Source: Saccoglossus kowalevskii
Lineage: Eukaryota; Hemichordata; Enteropneusta; Harrimaniidae
Assembly: GCF_000003605.2 (NCBI RefSeq)
Contig: NW_003155751.1
Location: forward strand, 40,986-68,189
Direction: 5' to 3'
Length of the DNA: 27,204 nt
Part shown: positions 10,343 through 20,469 of the stretch, piece after piece
How the letters are laid out: every line of letters starts with the position of its first letter
Numbering within the stretch: the first letter of the stretch is position 1
The notes under the pieces: generated by a model
What the model was told of the DNA's origin: nothing
Seen by the model: only the letters and a program-made list of their open reading frames with translations
Databases searched by the model: none
Position numbers and translations under genes: made by a program

Positions 10343-11189
10343 ATCTATACTGATATGATAGGTATGAATATTACGATGTTACTTGATTAAGGGTATCGTT
10401 ATTCATGACTGTGCCCCACGTGGTATTATCGTGGTGACGAGATTGAGTGGCAGTATGTCGTAAATACACTGTCTATGCTTAGTACCAAATCTAGGATCAC
10501 TATTCTCTGTGTATGCACACCATTTAAAACTATTGTGTGTGTTGCGATTTCAAACACAAAACGATGTTATATGAACATTCAGCGTTGAGTATTTTAACGT
10601 TACTTGTACGTCGAGAAGATATTGCAGTGTTTATGTGCACTATCGCAGTCGGGTCACGAGTCACCACCACTGAGTGGGAAGCAATCGTGGGCATAAAATG
10701 AGTTTTGTTGATACATAGTAGCACTGGTGTGAAATGAAAGCGTTCACTGCCCTTATCGGTATTGTAGTATACCCACCGATCCCTGTCACTCATGTTTTGT
10801 ATTCGCCCACTGTCTGTGCAGTATTATGTTGACAGTGGAAGTAGTGGCATTGTAATGGACAATGGCCAACCAGTTTGTCCCCTTCGCTGCAATGGATTGA
10901 ACAAATCACTAAATTACTGAAAGTACGGTGTCATTAACTGCACACACAGCAACTATAAATCTACTAATAAATTAGCTTTACGGTAAGTAGTGTAGGTGGG
11001 GTACGATCCAGGTTGTTTACCATAGTCTTTCACCCCAAATCTGTCAAATTTGAATGATATACCTTAAGTCAATAATCGTTAATACACACGTCTTGATGAT
11101 TTGCAGTGTTTTATTAATATTTATTAATATTATATTATATTATTTCGCGGTTGGACTTCACAGAATTTGGATGCAATATGTCTTGATTT
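10343..11189. other. Intergenic stretch, no gene recognised
   Basis: A minus-strand frame at 10530-10793 begins with ATG and has mixed composition, but I do not recognise it. GTAAGT at 10983-10988 is an isolated donor-like string. Nothing else supported. Confidence 0.4.
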
Positions 11190-11546
11190 CTTTTTGTATC
11201 ACATCGCCATTTCGTGTGTGGCGTAATATTCCGCCATTTTGTTAATATTGCACGGTATTGAAATTTTGATTGTATCGCATGGTATCGCCATTTCGTTTGT
11301 ATCGCATGGTATCGCCATTTCGTTTGTATTTCATGGTATTGTTCTTTTGCTTGTATCGCATGGTATGTCAGTTTCCCTTGTATCGTAAAATATCGCTATT
11401 TGCTTTGTATCGCGCAGTTTTGTCATTTTTGTCGCATTGCATCATGATGGTATCGTTATTTCAATGGTATCGCATGGTATCGCCATTTTTTCATTCAATC
11501 ACATGGTTTCGTCATTTTCTTTGTATCGCATAGTATCGCATGTACA
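11190..11546. repeat. Degenerate 27-bp tandem array, about 13 copies
   Basis: Units share TATCGCATGGTATCGCCATT followed by TCGTTTG. Two central copies (about 11273-11326) are almost identical and the rest are diverged, with some degenerate units at the left. Each unit holds two copies of a TATCG(C) word, so it may have grown from a shorter repeat. Because 27 is nine codons, the plus strand stays open (11270-11533) and gives a nine-residue repeat; this looks like a by-product of the period and not a gene. Confidence 0.85.
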
Positions 11547-12129
11547 ATGCGTGTATACTTGAGATATCAATTGAAATATCGTCTTATGTAAATCACCTAA
11601 ATTCACATTATATGCAATGATTTTATTATAGCTGAAGCAACCAACTTTGAATTATGTGTTTAATCCAAATAGGACAGTTGCAGAATCAAATGAATTACGA
11701 GTCTGGAAAGTCACCCTAAATACATAAAACATTATAAAGTGAATATTAAAATACAATGCATAAATAATCTGTTCTTTGTGATGTTAAATTGCAACTGATG
11801 ATATCTTACGGAACGGAACGTCAGACTTATTCACTTCACCACGCATGCGCTCAGCCATGAATTGGATTCGTTATCCATAATAGCTACCCATAATACATTT
11901 CATCACGCATGCTCTGTTTAAGGCTAGATTCCGTATTCGTTGCTACAGATCACACAACACTGACTATTTGTGGATTTAAAGGAATTCAAGCAAACATAAA
12001 TGACGTTTTCCATTCAGAGATTTTGAACAGAAAATCGGAGACAAACTTCTCTAAAATAATCATTTTAGACGTATATCAAAATGTTATATTACAATAGGTC
12101 ACACCCGACTTACAAACGAAACTGCTGAG
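11547..12129. other. Stretch with a repeated CACGCATGC motif
   Basis: TTCACCACGCATGCGCT at 11835 and TTCATCACGCATGC at 11899 are near-copies 64 bases apart and resemble NRF-1-type sites. A related TGCGCATGCG string occurs at about 25032. The plus frame 11909-12097 is unrecognised. Confidence 0.35.
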
Positions 12130-12141
12130 ATAAATAAATAA

Positions 12142-12236
<95 letters not shown>

Positions 12237-12270
12237 AGAAAGAAAGAAATAAAGAAATAAAGAAATAAAG

Positions 12271-12300
<30 letters not shown>
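12130..12300. repeat. (AAAT)n microsatellite with AAAG island
   Basis: About 170 bases of tandem AAAT, with AAAG and mixed AAAG/AAAT units at about 12236-12272 and pure AAAT on both sides. The minus frame 12110-12343 is only its translation. A tract this long is expected to vary in length between individuals. Confidence 0.97.
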
Positions 12301-12301
<1 letters not shown>

Positions 12302-12840
12302 GTTCACTTTCTTAAAATAAGTTGTTAGTCTGTCTAGATGCACGAATTCCTTCCCGGAAAACCACGGTTTTAATTTTTATGTATAGTTGAAAGGTTCGTG
12401 GGTAATGGAGCTCTTCACTTACTATACTTAATTAACATTGCTTTTAAAGTAAAACAATACATTTGCATGCGACTGCTATGAAGGAGTATATATTCGATTA
12501 CAATCTACATTGGCGGCAAGAAGACAACTTCCAATTAGGCTCGTCATATCCAGGTCACGGTCACACACATGTATTTGCTAGCACAGGAAATAATATTGAT
12601 GATTTTTGCACTATGTCGTTAGAAATCTCATTCTAGTAATTCACACAGCGAGACACGTACACCACATTTTCATAACACCGATGCGATGCGGATGCCTCTC
12701 AATACAATTAATTTTGAATATATCGTGTGCACTAACGCAATCATTACAACATGCAGATTGGATATTTTATTATTATTCTACATTATTGCTCACATGGGGA
12801 CATTTTTGATATTCTCTTTATCAGCGAAATTATAATTAAT
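12301..12840. other. No gene recognised
   Basis: Mixed-composition sequence. The plus frame 12606-12809 has no recognisable domain. No repeat or RNA gene seen. Confidence 0.4.
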
Positions 12841-12844
12841 GCTG

Positions 12845-12975
12845 GGATTTAACGTAGTGGTCTGAGTACTACTAGTAGCCGGCGATGCCGTGTCTCAGGG
12901 GCCATGTATAGGGTGATATATATCTATTCAATCGACTGTGAGTTCCGGTCGAGGAGTATTTCCATCTTCGAAGAC
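12845..12975 (+). mobile_element. tRNA-derived SINE head (degenerate)
   Basis: TAACGTAGTGG at 12850-12860 fits a tRNA A box with one mismatch. GAGTTCCGGTC at about 12940-12950 fits a worn B box. The text between, with its GCCGGCGATGCCGTGTCTCA segment, resembles tRNA-like heads of invertebrate SINEs. The boxes are about 80 bases apart, longer than in a tRNA, so an insertion or long variable region is implied. No poly-A tail or target duplication was found, and it cannot fold as a working tRNA. The body may extend to about 13040. Confidence 0.4.
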
Positions 12976-14085
12976 TCATTAAGTTTCACGCGCCATAAAT
13001 GTTAGTGGTTATACTGCGTACTGCCCTGTATGATCGTTGCAAATAAGAACACTATTTATACAATATGACTACGAGTCTTGGTAAAATACCTTATGAATGA
13101 ATCGCATTCCAACGCAGTCCAAAGCGAGAAACGCGTTGACTACATGTAATGATTTGTTTAGAGAGAATTCATTCATTTGAAAAAATAGACGGCTCGATTA
13201 AATTGGTGTTCTGCAAATATTTTATTCTCATTTACATGATGCCTACTTTCGAATTTGTATTTACCACGTTCTTCATACATACATTGCGATATTTGTTTTG
13301 TTCTTCATTCATCCTCAACAATGTGTACTAATTTGTACAATGGAATTGACAACCCTCTTTGGTGTAAGCACCTTCATTGTGATCATCAATGATTGGGCAA
13401 TTATTTAAATAAATATTCTTATTATCCCACTCCTCGTCCCGTAAACAGGAATTTGCCGCAATAAATTGAAATTCAACTACCCCCTCCCCCTTATCATTTT
13501 CACATTCAATTATTCATACTCAATAGTGTATATTGAACTTCATGTTATTGCAATTGTTGAACCCAGCGGACACCTGTGTTAGGAATATTCGCGTTAGTAG
13601 TCAAGAGATTGAGATTTTGATACGACCAATTGCTGTACTCCTATTTACTACTAAACTGTATTCAGTAGCGTCTAGAGTATAATAACAGTACTATAAATAG
13701 AACACATGGGTAACTCGGAAATGAGTTATTCAGAGATACGACTAAAGAGCGCTGTATTTCTATTTCGATAATCCGCAAAATAGTCAAAAGACAAAACTGC
13801 GTGTATATTACTTAATATCATTATTCAATGGGCGAGCAATATAATAGAAACTCATTTATCGATTATGAATCTAACGTAAGTCAACACATAACAAATATAT
13901 AATTGATAAGAACAGTACAACTCACTCTAAAATTATATACAATTTCACAATATATGGCCGGCGATTTATATTTATAATGTATATTCCAATGTTTTATACA
14001 ACGTTGAACATGGATGGACAAACGCACGATTGCAAAGCGGACACGCGCACGTCGTGGATGCGCATATACGTAACGTGCTTTCTGG
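12976..14085. other. AT-rich stretch, no gene recognised
   Basis: Holds a pyrimidine-rich patch near 13480 and open frame 13149-13331 with no recognisable domain. The last 80 bases (from about 14005) become GC- and CpG-richer, leading into the reverse transcriptase remnant on the minus strand. Confidence 0.4.
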
Positions 14086-14418
14086 TTAGGCGTGCTTGAA
14101 TTTACGTCGATTCGACCTCCTCACGCGCACAATGTTAAGCAACCTATTGATACCTGAACACGCGATCATACGTGATTCAATCAACACATCTACGTTAAAA
14201 TTTATTGACGCCTTCATAGCCAACTCAATACAATGCAATAATGTAACAACTTTCAATATAGAAAAGACTGTACACCCAGGCACTATACCGATTAACGGAA
14301 TCCATTCCGTATGCCAGGGTCCAATAGCAGGTGTAAGTTGTCTGTTACAAAACATATACATCATATGCATTAAGTAGTGATAAAATAGTCGTATGTAAGA
14401 GGCGTGATTGGTTTCCAT
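14086..14418 (-). pseudogene. Probable reverse transcriptase remnant
   Basis: The minus frame starts with ATG at 14418 and holds 110 codons. Residues 35-55 (about 14316-14254) contain W-x-x-x-W-x-P-x-x-GIVPGCTVFSIL, resembling the G-x-x-x-GC-x-(I/V)S-x-x-LF block of an invertebrate LINE-like reverse transcriptase group. Further on, ESRMIACSGI (residues 81-90) resembles the E-(S/T)-R-x-x-x-x-SGI segment that precedes the catalytic F-x-DD box in that group. The F-x-DD box is absent, and the frame ends in a basic tail, so at most a fragment survives. The plus-strand frame over the same bases (14096-14377) is treated as its shadow. The match is from memory of the family pattern and is moderate. 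Confidence 0.38.
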
Positions 14419-16240
14419 GGAGACAAGTAAGTCGTGTTTTTCTTAAAAATCCGTCTTCCAAAAATAATAATAATAATTCCCAAGTGTAACGATCCTAGCA
14501 TTGTATATATGTGACTTTTCACAGTAAATCTATAGTTTCGGTTTAATAAACACACTAAATATAAATTTAAAATTCGCTAATATATGTTATTTGTGAAAAC
14601 GTGTGTAAATTTATTTTAACGGCATACCTGGATAATTACGAGAACCCACTAAAAATAGAACTGACGTAATCGCTTGGAAATAATGAAATGAAGACAGCGT
14701 GTGCAGACGATAAATTTTCAATCCAAACTGCGTTACTTTACTGTGATTTTCGGTGTTTTGTTTTTAATGTCTAGGAACTTAACTACCCGGACAAGACCCA
14801 TGCGAAATTATTATTGCAAAGACCACAACATTTATAAATACGTTTGTCGCTATTGTAATTTATGTTTATAAATAATCACATGACGTAAAGCTTAGTGACG
14901 TCATCTGAAACAAAAAATGGCAAACACTCGAATAATTAACAATTGAATAATATCTTAAAACGCCAACTTTTCTAATCCCAATTTTACTCCTTTACCTCTG
15001 CGCCATTTGCCAAAGTGTTCTATTTAGCCCAGACGTCAATCCCATCTTAAGTGACGTGTTTATAACAACTAGCAATTAGAGTGTAGATGCTTACTGAACG
15101 GAAAACTCGGATAGTCCTGGTTTAACTGTCAACTACTTGAGTGGATGAAAATATCCAGCGTTGCTAAACTCAAAACACTGACTCCAAAGGTGTATAGGTA
15201 ACAAATTCTAAGAACCTTTTAAAAACACATGTTGTAAAAATGAATAATTTGCAAAATTATTTACCCAGTACACATCTTTTCCGGTAGCTTAATATTTAAT
15301 AATTTTGCTGTGTAACATACTCAAAAACAAAATCAACGTTTTGCGAATAGTTGTGTATTTAGAAAGAACTCCGTCATCATGTTTTTGTTAAATTATTTAT
15401 TATTATACATTCAACTTAAATATTTATGCAAGTCTTCGTCGTAAAACCAAAGTGATTTCATAATTAACATTTCCTGTAATTTGATTTTTTGGGTCTCTTT
15501 TAAATGTAGATGTAATGGGCGTCACTACATCCGGGCACAACCCATTGTTAGTTTCGGTTTGATTGGGATTCTTATCTCTGATATTCTTATCTCATAATGG
15601 GTTCCGGTACGTGAATAATAACCGGGTTAGGGAGCTAACTCGTTATATATTTACACATACGTATGCATTTATTATTATTTATTACTACCCAGTGTGTTCA
15701 AGCTGTGGCATGTTTATATTTAAAACAAAACAAAGACACGGTGACGCACTGATAACTCCAGTTTACAACGTTTATGTAATCCATTGACAGTAACGAAAAC
15801 GTGTCTTAAATCAAAGCTCCGCGTGCGAGCTTACGCCTTGACAAATTTGTCATTGATCAACCATACCATCGTGCCAATTTATAGTAGGCTATATATCACG
15901 TGATGAATTCACACTTAACATCAGCCATATTCATCATTGAAGCACACGACATCTATTTACTAGACGTCGATTTGCATTATTCACTCGCTCCCTTAAATTG
16001 CAATTCCCATGGCGTAAGCTACTCTGTTTGGTACTTCACGTGTAACTGAATAACACGTTTGGGGAACAGTTCGATTTTCACTCAAAATTGTTTGCATTCG
16101 AAAGCTATATTGAAAGGAGGGAACGCTGCTGAAATCACTTCGACCTTTGATGAACAAATAATTGACAGTTTGTTTTAAAGTTCAGTCCCTTACATTTTCA
16201 TCTTTGAGTGTCATCTGTTTATAAAAGTCACATTATGCAC
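14419..16240. other. Intergenic stretch with CRE and CACGTG palindromes
   Basis: TGACGTCA at 14896-14903 is a perfect CRE palindrome, with TGACGT half-sites at 14881 and near 15052. ATATCACGTG lies at 15893-15902, one member of a family found again near 19.1-19.7 kb. Frame 15563-15787 is unrecognised. No gene seen. Confidence 0.4.
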
Positions 16241-16244
16241 AGCT

Positions 16245-16288
16245 ACCTCGATGGTATAATATCTTAACCTCGATGGCATAATTTCTTA
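16245..16288. repeat. 22-bp tandem duplication
   Basis: Two adjacent copies (16245-16266 and 16267-16288) starting ACCTCGATGG and differing at two bases. Confidence 0.85.
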
Positions 16289-16664
16289 AGCTGTCGACAT
16301 TGTCAATATTTTTGAGTTAAGTGCTTTTTTGAAACAAGATTCAAAGCAATGACGCACTTCAATCACGGGTCATGTCCAACATTCAATTATTCAGAAGTAA
16401 ATTTAATGGAGACGTGCTTGGACGTACGTGCTCGAAAAGAGCTATTATATTATAACATATCCAAGTAGTTACATTTTTCTGACACATATGTTCGTTTATG
16501 ATCGTTTATTTCTTTTTGAGTGTTGATCAAATGATTACATAATTATAATCACTCACTATAAAATATGAGTTGATATTTCGCCATTCATTAATGAAAAAAT
16601 ATTCAGTAGATGTTGTATGACATCATATGGTCGACCCATAAATACATTCTGTGTCTGTATATAA

Positions 16665-16674
16665 CCCCCCCCCC
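16665..16674 (+). repeat. Poly-C run, 10 bases
   Basis: Ten consecutive C in AT-rich DNA. It could be length-variable or a sequencing weak point. Confidence 0.9.
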
Positions 16675-17628
16675 AAACAATGTACAAATTATTGCGAGGT
16701 TAGTACATATAAAGTAGAAAACTGTTGGATTCAAGGAGTTGGATTAAATATTGTTTGTTATTATTTAGTATTTCCCTGTTATAATTTAAAGGTAATGGAA
16801 ATGGAATTCATGTACTCAACGTGAGTGTGATATGTTGTGCTGATATGTTGATTAGATTTGCTCTGAGCTGATATGCAACCATACATAAGATGTTATTGTT
16901 GTTAAATATTTCTTGGCACATCATATATATGTTATATCTCATCAGAAAAGAAAACAAAAACGCTATCATGTTACAGACCTTTTTAAAACTTGTTGGTCTT
17001 ATCAACTAACATAATTCAATTCTGTACACCATTTACATCGGATACCTTCATCAAAAACAATGTTTTAGTTTACCACATATCAAATTATTTGTTCTGCGTT
17101 GTAATAATGTTATTTAAAATGAGGTTGTTATCGTGTTTGCAATTCCATTGACCGCTTGATTTGGCACAGTCTGCTGTTGTATTAACTTGATGTCAGTTAC
17201 TGCGACTGTTGTCAAATGCAACATTAAATGATTGGTGAACAACCCCAGCGGAGTGTATAGTAATTAATATATTTGGCGACAGTTCCATGGGGTAATGAGC
17301 AGGCCGGCAGATAGATCGATGGTATAGTAACTTGGACATCGTGGGTCCAACTGTTTGGAATTGACGAATTAATGAACTCTCTTGCCGTGATAGTATTTTT
17401 AGTGTGCGACACTCCACTTATACGTGTGTACCGATTAAGTGATTAAGTATCCGACCCGAAGTCTCTTTCTGCTATATTCATAATACCACACTTGTCAACA
17501 TTCATCTACACCTGTAGTCCCATCCAGCATCTACAACGATTACTATCCTCATACACTTTTCCTTGACATTATTCAAAGACTTAATTAATTTATTTCTGTT
17601 ATGTAATCAATGGAACAATACTAATGTA
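16675..17628. other. Stretch with unrecognised minus-strand frames
   Basis: Overlapping minus frames at 17193-17417 and 17224-17412 lie in a slightly GC-richer patch. One reads as an Asn-Ser-Ser site followed by a hydrophobic run and GTVAKY, faintly like the start of a seven-helix receptor, but too weak to call. The minus frame 16808-17005 is unrecognised. Confidence 0.3.
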
Positions 17629-17702
17629 TTTAGTAATAAATGAGTTTTTAAGAGAAGTTTTCGGGCTTTTAGTAATAAAAGAGTTTTATAGAGTTTTTGG
17701 CT
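17629..17702. repeat. 39-bp imperfect tandem duplication
   Basis: TTTAGTAATAAA begins at 17629 and again at 17668, each followed by a GAGTTTT-rich segment. There are two copies with several differences. Confidence 0.75.
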
Positions 17703-18195
17703 TAATATACATCGTAATTATATACTTATAATAAAGCATAATAAATCTAATTTTGTTTTGTGTGAAGTTAAAATAACATACCGAACAAAAGAGAGTTAGG
17801 CACATAAAAATACCGACTGATGACAACAATCGACAAAACAATTCTTCACAAGAACAAATCTGATGAGTACACTACACTACATAGTCAAATCAGTAATAGG
17901 AATTTATATGGATTACATGGCCTTGAAGTGATGTCAGAAACCCTTTTTTTCGAAAAGTATGAGCAGTCATTTATTGGCATACACAATGAATGTTATACTT
18001 TTAACAGAATCCAAATCAAATAAGCTACTATGTTAAAACATGTGCGTCTGAATTATTGAATGTAAGTATATCAGCAATTGCTAATACGTTTTGTCAAACA
18101 AACGAAATGTAATTTTCTTTCACGACATCGCTCACTGAACCTTCGGTAAGTTTCACGTACCCAGCTCCGAGTTTGTTAGAGATATATGTTTATTC
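17703..18195. other. Unrecognised 67-codon open frame and flanks
   Basis: The plus frame from ATG 17820 to 18023 has a hydrophilic, balanced composition (many Asp, Glu, Lys, Asn) that differs from the Phe/Tyr/Ile-rich chance frames nearby. I recognise no domain. GTAAGT at 18146 is a donor-like string downstream of its stop. It may be chance. Confidence 0.2.
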
Positions 18196-18705
18196 AATGA
18201 CAATGACCAGAATACTCACGCTTTTACAATGTCCCTGACAACGGTCAGACATCCAAGTTATTGATTGTCCCTGATAACATTCACATTCTTTAGTGTCCCT
18301 GGAAATGACCAGAACCTTCACACTGTTCAATGTACCATGCAATTGTCTTAATCTACACACTATCGTCCCTGGTATTTACACTAATAAATGTTTTCCGTGA
18401 TAACACACCTTCAATGTCCCTGATTTTATTTAGAACATTATTCTAACCGAAGTCTCTAATTGCAAGAACACTGTTCGATATCTCCGATGATATCCGAGAT
18501 TTTCACACTATTTCATATCACTGATAATGTCCAGAACATTAACGTTATTAAATATATCTGATAATAGCCAGAACATTCACACTATTCAAAGCATTGGTAA
18601 CAGTCTGGCACATTAATCTATGTCCAGAACATTTTCACCATATAATATGCTAGATGATGATCAGAACATTTGCATAATGTCTCTGATAGAGGTCAGAATC
18701 TACAG
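18196..18705. repeat. Old 36-37 bp tandem array, heavily decayed
   Basis: A recurring theme TGTCCCTGATAATG, CCAGAACATT, CACACTATTCAA repeats about 13 times. CTGATAA anchors at 18521 and 18558 and a worn one at 18594 give steps of 37 and 36; TGTCCCTGA at 18230 and 18266 are 36 apart. Deletions shorten some units. Divergence is much higher than in the 29-bp array, so it is older or no longer being homogenised. Confidence 0.75.
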
Positions 18706-20469
18706 CCATGTCATTGCGCATATAACGTGTAATAGCTGCCCTGCCCAACTTATGTTTCTGATAATCACCTGAAGGAACACACTGTACTGTACTGTCACAT
18801 GCATATGTCATAGGATGCATATTATACTGCCGGGAATCAATTATTTATAAAATGTATTAAACGACCGTTAGCGCCTGATATAACTTGTTCGTAGAGCTAA
18901 ACGTGAATGGATATTGCACAAACGATGTTACACTTAAATCGCACACAGTTTTACAAATGATTAATTTCGGTTGATAACGTTTATAACAGAGTCTGATTCA
19001 ATGGGACAACAAATCAAACATATGCAAATTTATGCTTATTTAACATGATATCAGAAATAAACCTAAGGTTTTCAATGTTCAAAATTAACACTCGGTGGAC
19101 ATAGATATGTTTTAGTATAATACATCACGTGAGGTTTTTTCATCAGAGTGAAATATCACGTGCTTTGTTTTTCTAAGCTTACTTTTCAAACATGTTTTCG
19201 AAAAAAAAATATGACGTTTACTGAAATATATTAGCAGTGATTTTTTCCACTGAACAACGTTGTATCTGTGAGTGATATAAGCCAGAGCCATTTGATACAA
19301 TCCATATCTTTCCCTACCAGTCGTATTCAAATTAGTGAAACTGATGTAGGAGATATTTATGTAATTTAACGCATCATCAACTATGTTTTGAATGAGATTG
19401 CTGATAGTAGCATATTGACAACTAAGTATTAAAAAAATGAAATGGCTGTCGTTACAAAAGACCACAATGCATTGCAATTTTGCTCTGTATACACACCACA
19501 CTCACTAGTAGGCAGTCACTCCAAACGCATACTGAGTGATTACATATACAACTGAAACCCGATCTTTAAGCGAACATTGATTGTGGTTGATTATGATTAA
19601 TTCAGTAACATTGTCATCATTCACTAATGGAGGAAGAGTGCATCTATGGCCCATAGGCAGGTGGGACCTTCATATCCAGGGAAGGTCATCTAATCAACAT
19701 ATCACGTGCTGGTAGGTCACGTGATATTCCTTGTCATCATTTTTTTAAATGAATGTAGTTTAAGTGTTCAACTCTGGCTGTTATAATACATAAAATGTAC
19801 AATACCCATGATGCATTGCAATGCGTTAGTACTAGTATACCAAGCCTTTGAATAGGTTGATGGGTGACAGAACCAAGATTCTTTTAATCCATTTCCCAAC
19901 GAAAAAAAATACGTATTTTTACTATTGTTTACTCTCGACCTTTTCGACCTGGACATGTGGATAATACAATGTTTGAATGTATGCTAGATGATTTGGCGAA
20001 GAAAACGTTTTGTCAATACTGTCCACACAGCTGCAAACACTGTATTATTTAAGCGTGCTTAATAGATTTGTCCTACATAATCAATAGACCGTTTCACCCG
20101 GTAAGTAAAGCTGACAGTTGCTAAAAAACGAAAAAGAATGTCGTACTGTCTATAAGGTTGTTGTTCGGGTATCAGAGATAAATCTTTCATAATACTACTG
20201 ACGGACATAAAGCGATACAGTCACAAGGAAGCGGAGAACGCTTCGTTTTTAGAGGAAACTGGTCATATCTGTGATTGCGCCAAAGAATCACGAGACATAA
20301 CTGTTCATGATGTTAGCAACAATAGTGTGTCACCGTTGTATTTTGTAAGCAGTTCAAAATTGTTAAATATTCATTTGTATACTTCTCATTTGCATACGCT
20401 TCGTTTGTTTGTTTAATTTCTCCGCTGCCCATGGTTATTTGTGTCCATTTGCTTCGTACTGTTTACATG
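18706..20469. other. Stretch with CACGTG palindromes, no gene
   Basis: The minus frame 19112-19501 (129 codons, starting GTG) and minus frame 19768-19956 are unrecognised. TCACGTGA occurs at 19125-19132 and the paired ATATCACGTG palindromes further on. GTAAGT at 20101 after CCG is an isolated donor-like string. From about 20180 the sequence becomes GC-richer and may be the worn upstream part of the recombinase element. Confidence 0.4.
19699..19727. promoter_or_regulatory. Inverted pair of ATATCACGTG with 9-nt spacer
   Basis: ATATCACGTG at 19699-19708 and its exact reverse complement at 19718-19727 flank nine bases. Each arm contains a CACGTG E-box; the right arm reads GTCACGTGAT, close to the TFEB/MITF CLEAR motif. 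The decamer occurs also at 19153-19162 and 15893-15902. Confidence 0.5.

Noticed and set aside
11270-11533. 87-codon repetitive protein on the plus strand
   Set aside because: It is the translation of the 27-bp array, whose period is nine codons; there is no sign of constraint between units.
12110-12343. Leu/Phe/Ile/Tyr-rich membrane-like protein on the minus strand
   Set aside because: It is the translation of the (AAAT)n microsatellite.
14896-14903. CRE palindrome TGACGTCA as proof of a cAMP-regulated promoter
   Set aside because: It is a perfect site, but no TATA box, leader or gene can be tied to it; the second copy at 26325 is likewise isolated.
15020-15062. Ser-Pro-Asp-Val-Asn-Pro-Ile string like the Tc1/mariner transposase motif
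   Set aside because: Only seven residues match; the residues after it (Leu-Ser-Asp) do not follow the family and no other transposase block is visible nearby.
19112-19501. 129-codon open frame on the minus strand
   Set aside because: It is long for this window but starts with GTG, has no recognisable family and shows low-constraint composition.
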